Assembly (NCBI GenBank): GCA_002440945.1 | Contig: DJWG01000027.1 | Location: 10,024 to 43,612, forward strand | Length of the DNA: 33,589 nt | Direction of reading: 5' to 3' | Origin: Rhodobacteraceae bacterium UBA6236 | Lineage (GTDB): Bacteria > Pseudomonadota > Alphaproteobacteria > Rhodobacterales > Rhodobacteraceae | Shown here: one piece after another, positions 8,248 through 16,716 of the stretch | Layout of the letters: each line of letters begins with the position of its first letter | How positions within the stretch are numbered: the stretch's first letter is position 1 | Position numbers and translations under genes: made by a program | Notes under the pieces: model-generated | What the model was told of the DNA's origin: nothing | Databases searched by the model: none | What the model saw: the letters and a program-made list of their open reading frames with translations, nothing else

Positions 8248-9278
8248 CCGACCTGGCAAAAATCCCCGTCACTGTGATCACCGGCTTCCTCGGTTCGGGG
8301 AAGACCACGCTGGTGCGCCACCTGATGCAGAACCCGCAAGGCAAGCGGCTGGCGGTGCTGGTCAACGAATTCGGCGATGTGGGCGTGGATGGCGACATCC
8401 TGAAATCCTGCGCGGACGAGAACTGCCCGGTCGAAAATATCGTCGAACTGGCCAATGGCTGCATCTGCTGCACCGTGGCCGATGATTTCATCCCCACGAT
8501 CGAGGCGCTGATGGCGCTGCCGCAGCGCCCGGATCACATCCTGATCGAAACCTCGGGCCTTGCCCTGCCGAAGCCGCTTCTGAAGGCCTTCGACTGGCCG
8601 GCGATCCGGTCGCGGATCACCGTCGATGGCGTGATCGCGGTCGCCGATGCCGAAGCCGTGGCTGAGGGGCGCTTTGCCCCCGATGTGGCGGCGGTCGATG
8701 CCCAGCGTCTGGCCGATGACAGCATCGACCACGAAACCCCGCTGTCCGAGGTTTTCGAGGATCAGATCGCCTGCGCCGATATCGTGCTGCTGTCGAAGGC
8801 TGATCTTGCCAGCACCGAACAGATCGAGGCCGCCCGCGCCGCGGTCGAGGCCGAGGCGCCGCGCCCGCTGCCGATCCTGCCGATGGCCGAGGGCCGGATC
8901 GACCCGCGCGTCGTTCTGGGCCTGAACGCCGCCGCCGAAGATGACCTGGCGCAGCGTCCCTCGCACCATGACGGCGCTGATGACCATGAACATGACGACT
9001 TCGACAGCATCGTCGTCGAACTCGCGGAAATCAGCGATCCCGATGCGCTCCAGGACGCCATCCGCCGTCTGGCACGCGAACAGAACATCCTGCGGGTCAA
9101 GGGCTATGTCGCGGTGGCGGGCAAGCCGATGCGGATGCTGGTGCAGGCGGTGGGCGAACGGGTTCGCGCGCAATACGACCGCGCCTGGGGCGACCACGCC
9201 CGCCGTTCGCGCCTTGTGGTCATCGCCGAACATCACCACATCGACGAACCGGCGATCCGCGCCGTCCTGGAGGCCTGA
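8244..9278 (+). CDS. cobW: CobW, G3E-family GTPase, putative cobalt chaperone
   Basis: Member of the COG0523 G3E GTPases; CobW is thought to deliver Co(II) for corrin metalation. The 344-residue protein has the Walker A motif GFLGSGKTT at 14-22, the metal-binding C-x-C-C motif at Cys73-Cys76 in NGCICCTV, an ETSGLALP switch segment, the guanine-specificity motif SKADL, and an Asp/His-rich stretch near residues 242-253 (HHDGADDHEHDD) that may hold extra metal. The C-terminal CobW domain ends with a charged tail. ATG 8244 overlaps the DUF1636 stop and CobN follows after 5 bp, so chaperone and chelatase are co-translated neighbours. The upstream open frame from 8160 is inside DUF1636. Confidence 0.96.
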   Translation: MTDLAKIPVTVITGFLGSGKTTLVRHLMQNPQGKRLAVLVNEFGDVGVDGDILKSCADENCPVENIVELANGCICCTVADDFIPTIEALMALPQRPDHILIETSGLALPKPLLKAFDWPAIRSRITVDGVIAVADAEAVAEGRFAPDVAAVDAQRLADDSIDHETPLSEVFEDQIACADIVLLSKADLASTEQIEAARAAVEAEAPRPLPILPMAEGRIDPRVVLGLNAAAEDDLAQRPSHHDGADDHEHDDFDSIVVELAEISDPDALQDAIRRLAREQNILRVKGYVAVAGKPMRMLVQAVGERVRAQYDRAWGDHARRSRLVVIAEHHHIDEPAIRAVLEA

Positions 9279-9283
9279 ACCCG

Positions 9284-12200
9284 GTGCACGTCGTCTTCCG
9301 CGAAAGCCACGGGCTGGAGGATACCGAGACCCCCTTCGACATGGGGCAGGATCCGGCCGACCTGATCGTTCTGTCCCTGTCCGACAGCGATCTGGGCGCT
9401 TTCGCGGCCGGATGGCATCGCGGGCGCGACAGCCTGCCCAGCCTGCGGCTCGCCAATCTGGTGGGGATGAAGCACCCGCTGTCGGTCGATACCTATGTCG
9501 AGGCGACGCTGGCCCATGCCAAGGGCATCCTGATCCGGCTGATCGGCGGGGCGCAATACTGGCCCTATGGCATAGCGCAGGTGCAGGACATCGCCCGCCG
9601 CCGGGGCATCGCGCTGGCGGTGCTGCCCGCCGACGGGCGCGAGGACAAGCGTCTGGATGAGGTTTCGACTCTGCCGGTCTCGACCCTGCGGCGCCTGCAG
9701 GCGCTCTGCGATGCCGGGGGCGCGGTGGCGGCGCAGGCGGCGCTGCAACAGCTTGCGCTGGCAGCCGGGCTTTATGCCGGGCCGGTGGCCGGGTCGAAGA
9801 CCGTGCCCGAATGGGGCTGGTATGACCCGGAGCGCGGCGTGATCCCCCCGCCCGAGGCCCCCGCGCCTGCTGCGGACAGGGTGCCGCTGGCCGTGGTGAC
9901 CTTCTACCGGTCCTACCTCACATCCGCCGATACGGCGCCCGTCGATGCGCTGATCGCAGCGCTTCGGGCGCGCGGGTTCCGGGCGCAGGGGCTGTTCGCG
10001 GCCTCGCTGAAGACGCCTGATGCCGCAGGGTTCATCGCGGGGGAACTGCAGCGCCTGCAACCCGCGGCGATCGTCAATGCGACCGCATTTTCCGCGAAGG
10101 GGGCCGACGGCACCTCGCCCCTGGATGCGACCGGCTGCCCGGTGTTCCAGGTGGCGCTGTCGACCGCGCGGCAGCGGGATTGGGCAGAGTCCGACCGGGG
10201 GCTGTCACCGGCCGATCTGGCGATGCACGTTGTCCTGCCCGAGGTCGATGGCCGGATCTTCGCGGGCGTCGTCAGTTTCAAGTCGCCCGGGCGCCGCGAT
10301 CCCGATCTGCAATATTCGCGCTACACCCACCGCCCCGATCCGGCCCGCATCGACGCGGTGGCCGACCGGGTTCTGGCGCGACACCGGATGGCTGAGAGCG
10401 GCCAGGTTGCCCTGATCCTCTCGACCTATCCCGGCAAACCGCACCAACTGGCCCATGCCGTGGGCCTTGATGCGCTGGCCTCGGCTGAGGCGATGCTCGA
10501 CGATCTGGGCGAGGTTGCCACCGGCCTTGGCCCGCGCCTGCTGGCCGAGACGCTCGACTGGCCGCTTTCGGACTACCGCGCCGCGCTGTCCACCCTGCCG
10601 GCGACCTTGCGCAATGCGCTGACCGATGCCTGGGGCGAACCCGAGGCCGACCCCGCCTGCCGCGACGGTGCGTTCCGCTTTCCGGCGCTTCGCGTCGGGA
10701 CTACGCTTGTCGCGCTGCAACCCGAACGCGGTGACGTTGCCGTGCGGGATGCCGATTACCATGACCTCAGCCGCACGCCGCGCCATGCCTATGTGGCCTT
10801 CTACCTCTGGCTCCGGTCGCAAGGCTTGCGCGCCATCGTCCATATCGGCGCGCATGGCACGCTGGAATGGCTGCCGGGGAAATCGGTGGCGCTGTCCGAA
10901 ACCTGCTGGCCCGAGGCGCTGATCGGCGCGCTTCCCGTCATCTACCCCTTCATCGTCAACGACCCCGGCGAGGCCGCGCAAGCCAAGCGCCGCATCGGGG
11001 CGGTGACCATCGGCCACCTGCCGCCGCCGCTGGTCGCCTCGGCGGTGCCCGAAGGCATGGCGCGGCTGGAACGGCTTCTGGATGAATATTCCACCGCCGA
11101 CGGGCTTGACCCGCGCCGCCGCGACCGGCTGATCGAGGATATCCGTTCCGAGGCCCGCGCCTCGGGCGTGGAAGAGGATCTTGGTCTGCCTGCCAGCGCC
11201 TCCGCCGCCGAGGCGATCACCCGGATCGACCGCTTCGTCTGCGACATCAAGGAAAGCCAGTTCGGCGACGGGCTGCACATCTTCGGCGAGGGCGCCTGCG
11301 GCGAGTCGGAACGCGACGGCCTGCGCGCCGCGCTTCGGGGCCGTCACATCCCGGCGGGGCCGTCGGGGTCGCCCTGGCGCGGCCGGTCGGACGTGCTGCC
11401 GACGGGGCGGAACCTTTATACCACCGATCCGCGATCCGTGCCGTCCCGCGCCGCCCATGCCCAGGGCGTGAAGCTGGCCGAAGAGCTTCTGCGCCGCCAC
11501 CTGCAAGATCACGGCGACTGGCCCCGTGGGCTGGTCGTCGATCTGTGGGGCTCGGCCACCATGCGCACGGCGGGCGAGGAATTCGCCATGGCGCTGCATC
11601 TGGCGGGCCTCAGCCCGCGCTGGGATGAAGGGACCGACCGGGTATCGGGTTTCGAAATCGTGCCGCTCGCGCTTCTGGGCCGCCCGCGCATCGACGTGAC
11701 CCTGCGGGTGTCTGGCCTCTTCCGTGACGTCTTCCCCGGCCTTGCGCAGCTTTTCGACGCCGCCTCCGCCGCCCTGGCGGAACGTGAGGAAGCGCCAGAG
11801 GACAACCCCTACCTCACCGTCAGCCCGCGCGTCTTCGGCCCGCGCCCCGGTCTTTACGGCCTCGGGCTTGGCGAGGCGCTCGACACCTTCACGCCCGAGG
11901 CCCGCGCGGCAGCTGGGGAGGCTTGGCTCAAGGGGTCCGAATGGGCCATCGACGCGCAAGGCGACAGCCGCCCCGCCCGCGCGGCGCTCGAGGCGCGGGT
12001 GGCCGGCGCGGATGGCTTTGTCCATGTGCAGGATCTGGCAGAAACCGATCTGCTTCTAGCCTCCGACTACGCCGCGCATGAAGCGGGATTTGCCGCCGCC
12101 GTCGCCCGTCTGGGGGGCGAGGCCCCGGCGCTTTACCATCTGGACGCCACGCGCCCCGATGACCTGCGCGCCCGGACCTTGCCCGAGGAAATCGCCCGCG

Positions 12201-12526
12201 TCGTCCGCGCCCGCGCCGCCAACCCGGCCTGGGCCGACGGCATGATGCGCCACGGCTTCCGGGGGGCTGCCGAAATCGCGGCCACACTCGACCACATGGC
12301 GGCTTTCGCACATCTGGCCCAGGCCGTGCCCGCGCATCTCTTCGACATTTACCATGACGCGACGCTTGGTCGCGACGACCTGCGCGACTTCTTGGCCCGC
12401 GAAAACCCCGCAGCACTTGCCGCGATGGAGGACCGCTTTCGCGCCCTGGCCGAGGCGGGCCTCTGGGTCACGCGCCGCAATTCCATCGCCGCACAACTGG
12501 CGCCATCGCTGGGGAGCGTGGCATGA
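9284..12526 (+). CDS. cobN: cobaltochelatase subunit CobN
   Basis: Large catalytic subunit of the ATP-dependent aerobic cobaltochelatase, which inserts Co(II) into hydrogenobyrinate a,c-diamide together with the AAA+ pair CobS/CobT, not present in this window. The 1080-residue protein carries the conserved CobN/BchH core, including HIGAHGTLEWLPGKSVALSE, PFIVNDPGEAAQAKRR and, later, DLWGSATMRTAGEEFAMAL. It is shorter than the roughly 1,270-residue P. denitrificans CobN, mainly by missing insert regions; the frame is intact, so I do not read this as damage. Start is GTG 9284, five bases after the cobW stop, with MHVVFRESHGLE as N terminus. It is followed by a 151-bp gap holding a palindromic repeat pair before cobG. 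Confidence 0.95.
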   Translation: MHVVFRESHGLEDTETPFDMGQDPADLIVLSLSDSDLGAFAAGWHRGRDSLPSLRLANLVGMKHPLSVDTYVEATLAHAKGILIRLIGGAQYWPYGIAQVQDIARRRGIALAVLPADGREDKRLDEVSTLPVSTLRRLQALCDAGGAVAAQAALQQLALAAGLYAGPVAGSKTVPEWGWYDPERGVIPPPEAPAPAADRVPLAVVTFYRSYLTSADTAPVDALIAALRARGFRAQGLFAASLKTPDAAGFIAGELQRLQPAAIVNATAFSAKGADGTSPLDATGCPVFQVALSTARQRDWAESDRGLSPADLAMHVVLPEVDGRIFAGVVSFKSPGRRDPDLQYSRYTHRPDPARIDAVADRVLARHRMAESGQVALILSTYPGKPHQLAHAVGLDALASAEAMLDDLGEVATGLGPRLLAETLDWPLSDYRAALSTLPATLRNALTDAWGEPEADPACRDGAFRFPALRVGTTLVALQPERGDVAVRDADYHDLSRTPRHAYVAFYLWLRSQGLRAIVHIGAHGTLEWLPGKSVALSETCWPEALIGALPVIYPFIVNDPGEAAQAKRRIGAVTIGHLPPPLVASAVPEGMARLERLLDEYSTADGLDPRRRDRLIEDIRSEARASGVEEDLGLPASASAAEAITRIDRFVCDIKESQFGDGLHIFGEGACGESERDGLRAALRGRHIPAGPSGSPWRGRSDVLPTGRNLYTTDPRSVPSRAAHAQGVKLAEELLRRHLQDHGDWPRGLVVDLWGSATMRTAGEEFAMALHLAGLSPRWDEGTDRVSGFEIVPLALLGRPRIDVTLRVSGLFRDVFPGLAQLFDAASAALAEREEAPEDNPYLTVSPRVFGPRPGLYGLGLGEALDTFTPEARAAAGEAWLKGSEWAIDAQGDSRPARAALEARVAGADGFVHVQDLAETDLLLASDYAAHEAGFAAAVARLGGEAPALYHLDATRPDDLRARTLPEEIARVVRARAANPAWADGMMRHGFRGAAEIAATLDHMAAFAHLAQAVPAHLFDIYHDATLGRDDLRDFLARENPAALAAMEDRFRALAEAGLWVTRRNSIAAQLAPSLGSVA

Positions 12527-12576
12527 CCGGTTGTACCTCAAGCCTCGCCGCTGCACCTGGGGCCGGCTGCGGAACG

Positions 12577-12643
12577 CTCCGCGGGGGATATTTGCACCAA
12601 GATGAACGGGCTTTCATCTTGGCGGAAATATCCCCGCCGGAGG
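12577..12643. repeat. facing pair of dispersed repeats (copies C and D) forming a long palindrome
   Basis: In the cobN-cobG gap, copy C (12577-12606, rightward) and copy D (12613-12643, leftward) are near-perfect inverted copies separated by only six bases. Each consists of a GC-rich lead, GATATTT, a variable 3-5 base spacer, and CCAAGATGAA. In RNA this would fold into a stem of about 28 pairs with a few mismatches. No T-run follows, so an intrinsic terminator is not indicated; processing or RNA stability in mid-operon is possible. Confidence 0.8.
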
Positions 12644-12677
12644 CATCCCACGCCTGGCTGACGCGGTGGAGGCGGGC

Positions 12678-13847
12678 ATGAGGGCGCCGGTCATCCAGGG
12701 CTGGTGCCCCGGCGCGCTGAGGCCGATGGAATCGGGCGACGGCTGGGTCGTGCGCATCCGCGCGCATGGCGGGCGCCTCACAGGAGACGCGCTGGTGCGC
12801 ATCGCCGCGTTGGCGCGCGCGCATGGCAATGGGCTGATCGATCTTTCGGCGCGGGGCAACCTGCAGATCCGTGGCGTGACGTCCCATAGCCACCCCGCCC
12901 TGATCGACGGCTTGCGCGCGCTCGACCTGATCGACGACGACGCAAGCCGTGAGGCGCGGCGGAATATCCTGGTCACACCCTTCTGGAGCAAAGGCGACGG
13001 CACAGATGTGCTGGCTGCCGGGTTGGAGGCCGCATTGTCCGACGGGCCGGATCTGCCGGGCAAGTTCGGCTTCGCGCTGGATACTGGCCCCATGCCGGTT
13101 CTGGCGGGCGCTTCTGCCGATATCCGGCTGGAGCGCGGGGCGGGGGGACTGATGCTCCGCGCCGATGGCGCCTTCCGCGCCTTGCCGGTTTCCCCAGTGA
13201 CCGCCGTTCCGGCGATGATGGCGTTGGCCCGCTGGTTCCTGACCTCGGGCGGGGTCCGCGACGGGCGCGGGCGCATGGCGGCGCATCTGGCCCGGGTGGA
13301 TCTGCCGCCCGAATTCGGCACGCTGACTGTAGCGCGTCCGGCCCCTGTCAGGCAAAGCCCCGGTCCTGTCTCTGGCGGCGTCCTTGTCGCGCTGCGCTTC
13401 GGGCAGGTGGATGCGGAAACGCTCGCCGTGCTTGCCGAGAAGGTTCAGGGCGTGCGGCTGACGCCGTGGCGGATGCTGCTCCTGGAGGGGCTGGCCGAGG
13501 CGCCGGACCTTCCCGGGCTGATCCGCGACCCCGCCGACCCGATGCTGCGCGTCGTCGCCTGCACTGGCGTGCCGGGCTGCCCGCAGGCGTGGCAACCCAC
13601 GCGCGCGCTTGCCACCCGGCTGGCGCCGCATGTGCCGGCGGGGCAGGTGCTTCATGTCTCGGGCTGCGGCAAGGGTTGCGCCCATCCCGGCCCCGCCGAC
13701 CTGACGCTGACCGCCACGGCAGCAGGCTTTGACCTGATCGCCGGGGGCCGCGCCTCTGATTTTCCCTTGCGCCGCGAGCTTGATCCGCAGGCGCTGATCG
13801 CCGATCCCCTTTTGCTGACCGGAAGGCCCCATGCCCCACTTCTATGA
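12678..13847 (+). CDS. cobG: precorrin-3B synthase CobG
   Basis: Oxygen-dependent monooxygenase converting precorrin-3A to precorrin-3B, the ring-contraction priming step of the aerobic pathway. The 389-residue protein has the nitrite/sulfite reductase architecture: ferredoxin-like half-domain with GNLQIRG near residue 60, and a 4Fe-4S cysteine set in the C-terminal half, Cys295 and Cys301 (CTGVPGC), then two more cysteines near 331-335 (CGKGC). ATG 12678 has GGAGG at a good distance and gives the usual short N terminus before IQGWCPGALRP; GTG 12666 is the alternative. It overlaps cobH by 17 bp. Some Rhodobacter use CobZ instead, so presence of CobG is informative. Confidence 0.93.
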   Translation: MRAPVIQGWCPGALRPMESGDGWVVRIRAHGGRLTGDALVRIAALARAHGNGLIDLSARGNLQIRGVTSHSHPALIDGLRALDLIDDDASREARRNILVTPFWSKGDGTDVLAAGLEAALSDGPDLPGKFGFALDTGPMPVLAGASADIRLERGAGGLMLRADGAFRALPVSPVTAVPAMMALARWFLTSGGVRDGRGRMAAHLARVDLPPEFGTLTVARPAPVRQSPGPVSGGVLVALRFGQVDAETLAVLAEKVQGVRLTPWRMLLLEGLAEAPDLPGLIRDPADPMLRVVACTGVPGCPQAWQPTRALATRLAPHVPAGQVLHVSGCGKGCAHPGPADLTLTATAAGFDLIAGGRASDFPLRRELDPQALIADPLLLTGRPHAPLL

Positions 13848-14460
13848 AACCGATGGCGCGACCATCTACCTGCAATCCTTCGCCACCATCCGGGCCGAGG
13901 CCGACCTTGCCCGGTTCACCCCTGAGGAAGAGGTGGTCGTGGTCCGCATGATCCACGCCGCCGGCATGGTCGGGCTGGAAAGTCACGTCCGCTTTTCGCC
14001 CGGCATGGCGATTGCCGCCCGCGCCGCGCTTGAGGCGGGGGCGCCGGTCCTGTGCGATGCGCGTATGGTCAGCGAAGGCATCACCCGTGCGCGGCTGCCG
14101 AAGGACAATGCGGTGATCTGCACGCTTCACGATCCCCGCGTCCCGGATATGGCGAAAGAGATGGGCACCACCCGGTCCGCCGCCGCGCTTGAGCTTTGGC
14201 GCCCGCACCTTGAGGGAGCCGTGGTGGCGATCGGCAACGCGCCGACCGCGCTTTTCCATTTGCTGAACATGCTCGAAGACCCGGCCTGCCCACGTCCGGC
14301 GGCGATCATCGGCTGCCCGGTGGGCTTCATCGGGGCCGCGGAATCGAAAGAGGCGCTGATGGCCGATCTTCCCGCGCCTTCGGTCATCGTCGAGGGGCGG
14401 CTGGGTGGTTCGGCCATCACGGTGGCGGCGGTCAACGCGTTGGCCAGCAGGAAGGAATGA
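13831..14460 (+). CDS. cobH: precorrin-8X methylmutase CobH
   Basis: Moves the methyl group from C-11 to C-12 of precorrin-8x, producing hydrogenobyrinic acid. The 209-residue protein has full family length and the catalytic His42 in MIHAAGMVG, plus the CbiC/CobH signatures GNAPTALFHLL and IGCPVGFIGAAESKE that form the product pocket. The start at 13831 lies within the end of cobG (17-bp overlap), and the end overlaps cobI by 4 bp, both signs of translational coupling in the ring-synthesis operon. Confidence 0.96.
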   Translation: MPHFYETDGATIYLQSFATIRAEADLARFTPEEEVVVVRMIHAAGMVGLESHVRFSPGMAIAARAALEAGAPVLCDARMVSEGITRARLPKDNAVICTLHDPRVPDMAKEMGTTRSAAALELWRPHLEGAVVAIGNAPTALFHLLNMLEDPACPRPAAIIGCPVGFIGAAESKEALMADLPAPSVIVEGRLGGSAITVAAVNALASRKE

Positions 14461-15251
14461 CCATGGACATCGCGGCAGAGGCGGGAACGATGGCGAAGGG
14501 AATGGCGGGCCATAACGGTGGCCGGGTGATCTGCACGGGCCTTGGGCCGGGCGACCCGGATCTGATGTCGATCCGGTCCGACCGGCTGATCCGTGGCGCG
14601 CGCCACGTCGCCTATTTCCGCAAGCCGGGCCGGCAGGGGCAGGCGCGGCGCATCGTCGAGGGGATGCTGGCCCAGGGCGTCGTCGAACACGCGATGGAAT
14701 ATCCCGTCACGACCGAGATTCCTTTCGGCGAGCCGGAATACAACCGCCTGCTGGCAGAGTTCTACGACGACTGGGCCAACCGGCTGGCGGAGCTTGCCGT
14801 CAGCGAGGACGTGGTGGTGCTGTGCGAGGGCGATCCGTTCTTCTACGGCTCGTTCATGCATCTCTATACCCGGCTCAGGGGTCGGGTTCCGGTCGAGGTC
14901 GTGCCGGGGATCACCGGCATGTCGGGGTGCTGGACGGCGACGGGCATGCCGATCACCTGGGGTGATGATGTGCTGTCCGTCCTGCCCGGGACGCTGTCCG
15001 AGGATGACCTTGCCGACCAGATGCAGATGGCGGACGCGCTGGTGGTGATGAAGACCGGGCGCAACCTGCCGAAGATCCGCCGCGCGCTGGAGCGCGCCGG
15101 GCGGCTGGCGGATGCCTGGCTGGTGGAACGCGGCACGATGCCCGGCCAGCGCGTCCTGCCGCTGGTCGAAATGACCGAAGGCGATGCGCCCTATTTCGCC
15201 ATCGTCCTTGTCCACGGGCACGGGCGGCGGCCGGAGTTCGAACCGGAATGA
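14457..15251 (+). CDS. cobI: precorrin-2 C20-methyltransferase CobI
   Basis: SAM-dependent methylation of precorrin-2 at C-20, giving precorrin-3A for CobG. The 264-residue protein is a tetrapyrrole methylase: the GLGPGDPDLMS loop near residue 30, CEGDPFFYGSFMHL near 125, and VVPGITGMSGCW near 150. It has about 20 residues more at its N terminus than many CobI proteins; the ATG at 14457 overlaps the cobH stop (ATGA), but internal in-frame ATGs (for example before AKGMAGHNGG) could also serve. The end overlaps cobJ by 4 bp. Confidence 0.95.
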   Translation: MTMDIAAEAGTMAKGMAGHNGGRVICTGLGPGDPDLMSIRSDRLIRGARHVAYFRKPGRQGQARRIVEGMLAQGVVEHAMEYPVTTEIPFGEPEYNRLLAEFYDDWANRLAELAVSEDVVVLCEGDPFFYGSFMHLYTRLRGRVPVEVVPGITGMSGCWTATGMPITWGDDVLSVLPGTLSEDDLADQMQMADALVVMKTGRNLPKIRRALERAGRLADAWLVERGTMPGQRVLPLVEMTEGDAPYFAIVLVHGHGRRPEFEPE

Positions 15252-15988
15252 CCGGCAGCGTCATCATCGCGGGCCTTGGCCCCGGCGCCGACGGCATGGT
15301 CACGCCCGACGTCAGCGCGGCACTTGCGCAAGCGACCGACGTCGTGGGCTATTTCCCTTACGTCGCGCGTGTCGCGCCGCGCGACGGGCTTGTGCTGCAC
15401 GGATCCGACAACCGGGTTGAGGTCGACCGGGCCACGCATGCGCTGCAGATGGCGGCCGAGGGGCGGCGGGTCGTCGTGGTGTCCTCTGGCGATCCCGGCG
15501 TCTTCGCCATGGCCTCGGCCGTGTTCGAGGCGCTGGAGGCCGGGCCACCGGAATGGCGCGGGCTCGATATCCGTGTATTGCCCGGCATCACGGCGATGCT
15601 GGCGGCGGCCGCGGCGGCGGGCGCCCCCCTTGGGCATGATTTCTGCGCCATCAACCTGAGCGACAACCTCAAGCCCTGGGATCTGGTCGAACGCCGCTTG
15701 CGGCTTGCGGCTGAGGCCGATTTCGCGATGGCCTTCTACAACCCCCGGTCCGCCAGCCGCCCGCACCAGTTCGCCCGCACGCTGGAGATCCTGCGGGAAG
15801 AATGCGGCCCGGACAGGCTGATCCTGTTTGCCCGCGCGGTTTCGACCCCCGATCAGGCGCTGCGCTGGGAACGGCTGGGCGATGCCACGCCCGAAATGGC
15901 CGACATGCGGACGATGGTCATCGTCGGCAATTCCCAGACCCGCGCCATCGAAGGCACGAAGATCGTCTACACCCCGAGGTCGGCATGA
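15248..15988 (+). CDS. cobJ: precorrin-3B C17-methyltransferase CobJ
   Basis: Methylates C-17 of precorrin-3B and promotes ring contraction to precorrin-4. The 246-residue tetrapyrrole methylase shows GLGPGADGMVTPD at the N terminus, VVSSGDPGVFAMASAV near residue 80, VLPGITAMLAAAAAAGAPLG near 112, and AFYNPRSASRP near 165, which are CobJ/CbiH-type signatures. Its ATG overlaps the cobI stop. Its 3' end overlaps the 3' end of cobK on the other strand by 22 bp, so transcripts continuing rightward from cobJ to cobL must be antisense to cobK. Confidence 0.95.
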   Translation: MTGSVIIAGLGPGADGMVTPDVSAALAQATDVVGYFPYVARVAPRDGLVLHGSDNRVEVDRATHALQMAAEGRRVVVVSSGDPGVFAMASAVFEALEAGPPEWRGLDIRVLPGITAMLAAAAAAGAPLGHDFCAINLSDNLKPWDLVERRLRLAAEADFAMAFYNPRSASRPHQFARTLEILREECGPDRLILFARAVSTPDQALRWERLGDATPEMADMRTMVIVGNSQTRAIEGTKIVYTPRSA

Positions 15989-16716
15989 CCCGCGATCCAG
16001 GCCATCACCTGATCGACGCTCTGCGCGATGGGGCGGGCAGGGATCGTCGGGCGGTCGATCATGATGACCGGCAGGCCAAGGATCCGTGCCGCGTCGATCT
16101 TGGCGCGCGCACCCTCGCCACCGGCATTCTTGGCGACGACATGGGAAATGGCATGGTCGCGCATCAGCGCCAGATCGTCGTCCAGCGTGAAGGGCCCACG
16201 GGCAATGATGGCATGGGCATCGGGCAGCGGCAGGGCCTCGGACGGCGCATCGACCAGCCGCAAAAGATAATGGTGCTGGGGCTGGTTCGCGAAATCGGCG
16301 AGGTGCATCCGGCCGATGGCGAGGAAGACGCGGGCCGGCGCATCGGGCAGGGCGCGGGCGGCGGCGGGGATGTCGGGGACGTGCGTCCAGGCATCGCCCG
16401 GCCCGGCCTGCCAGGGATCGCGTTCCAGCGCCACAAGCGGCGTTCCCGTCATCGCCGCGGCCAGGACGGCATTCGTGCTCATCTGCGCGGCGAAGGGATG
16501 GGTCGCGTCGACCAGATGGGTGATGGCCTCATCGCGCAGGTAACGCGCCAGCCCCTCCGGCCCGCCGAAGCCGCCGATGCGGGTGGGCAGGGCCTGCGCG
16601 CGCGGCGCCTCGGTTCGGCCCGCGTAGGACAGGGTGGCGTCAATGCCTGCCTCTGCCAGGGCGCTGGCAAGGCGGGTGGCATCGGTGGTGCCGCCCAGAA
16701 GAAGGACGCGTGTCAT
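15967..16716 (-). CDS. cobK: precorrin-6A reductase CobK
   Basis: NADPH-dependent reduction of precorrin-6A to precorrin-6B. The 249-residue protein has the CobK/CbiJ pattern: N-terminal LLLGGTTDATRLA, VDATHPFAAQMS near residue 70, VFLAIGR near 130, and VVAKNAGGEGARAKIDAA near 205. The frame stays open upstream through cobL, but ATG 16716 gives the canonical N terminus and has AGGGA six bases upstream. The gene runs against the operon, nested between cobJ (22-bp tail overlap) and cobL. Its ATG and the cobL ATG share the CATG palindrome at 16714-16717, so its promoter must lie inside the cobL coding region. Confidence 0.94.
   Translation of the reverse strand: MTRVLLLGGTTDATRLASALAEAGIDATLSYAGRTEAPRAQALPTRIGGFGGPEGLARYLRDEAITHLVDATHPFAAQMSTNAVLAAAMTGTPLVALERDPWQAGPGDAWTHVPDIPAAARALPDAPARVFLAIGRMHLADFANQPQHHYLLRLVDAPSEALPLPDAHAIIARGPFTLDDDLALMRDHAISHVVAKNAGGEGARAKIDAARILGLPVIMIDRPTIPARPIAQSVDQVMAWIAGHADLGV

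Noticed and set aside
10205..12025. 606-codon open frame on the - strand inside cobN
   Set aside because: Antisense shadow of cobN codon bias; no recognisable domain or ribosome site.
12527..12665. Intrinsic terminator between cobN and cobG
   Set aside because: The palindrome is long, but no T-run follows on either side, and the downstream cob genes lack an obvious promoter.
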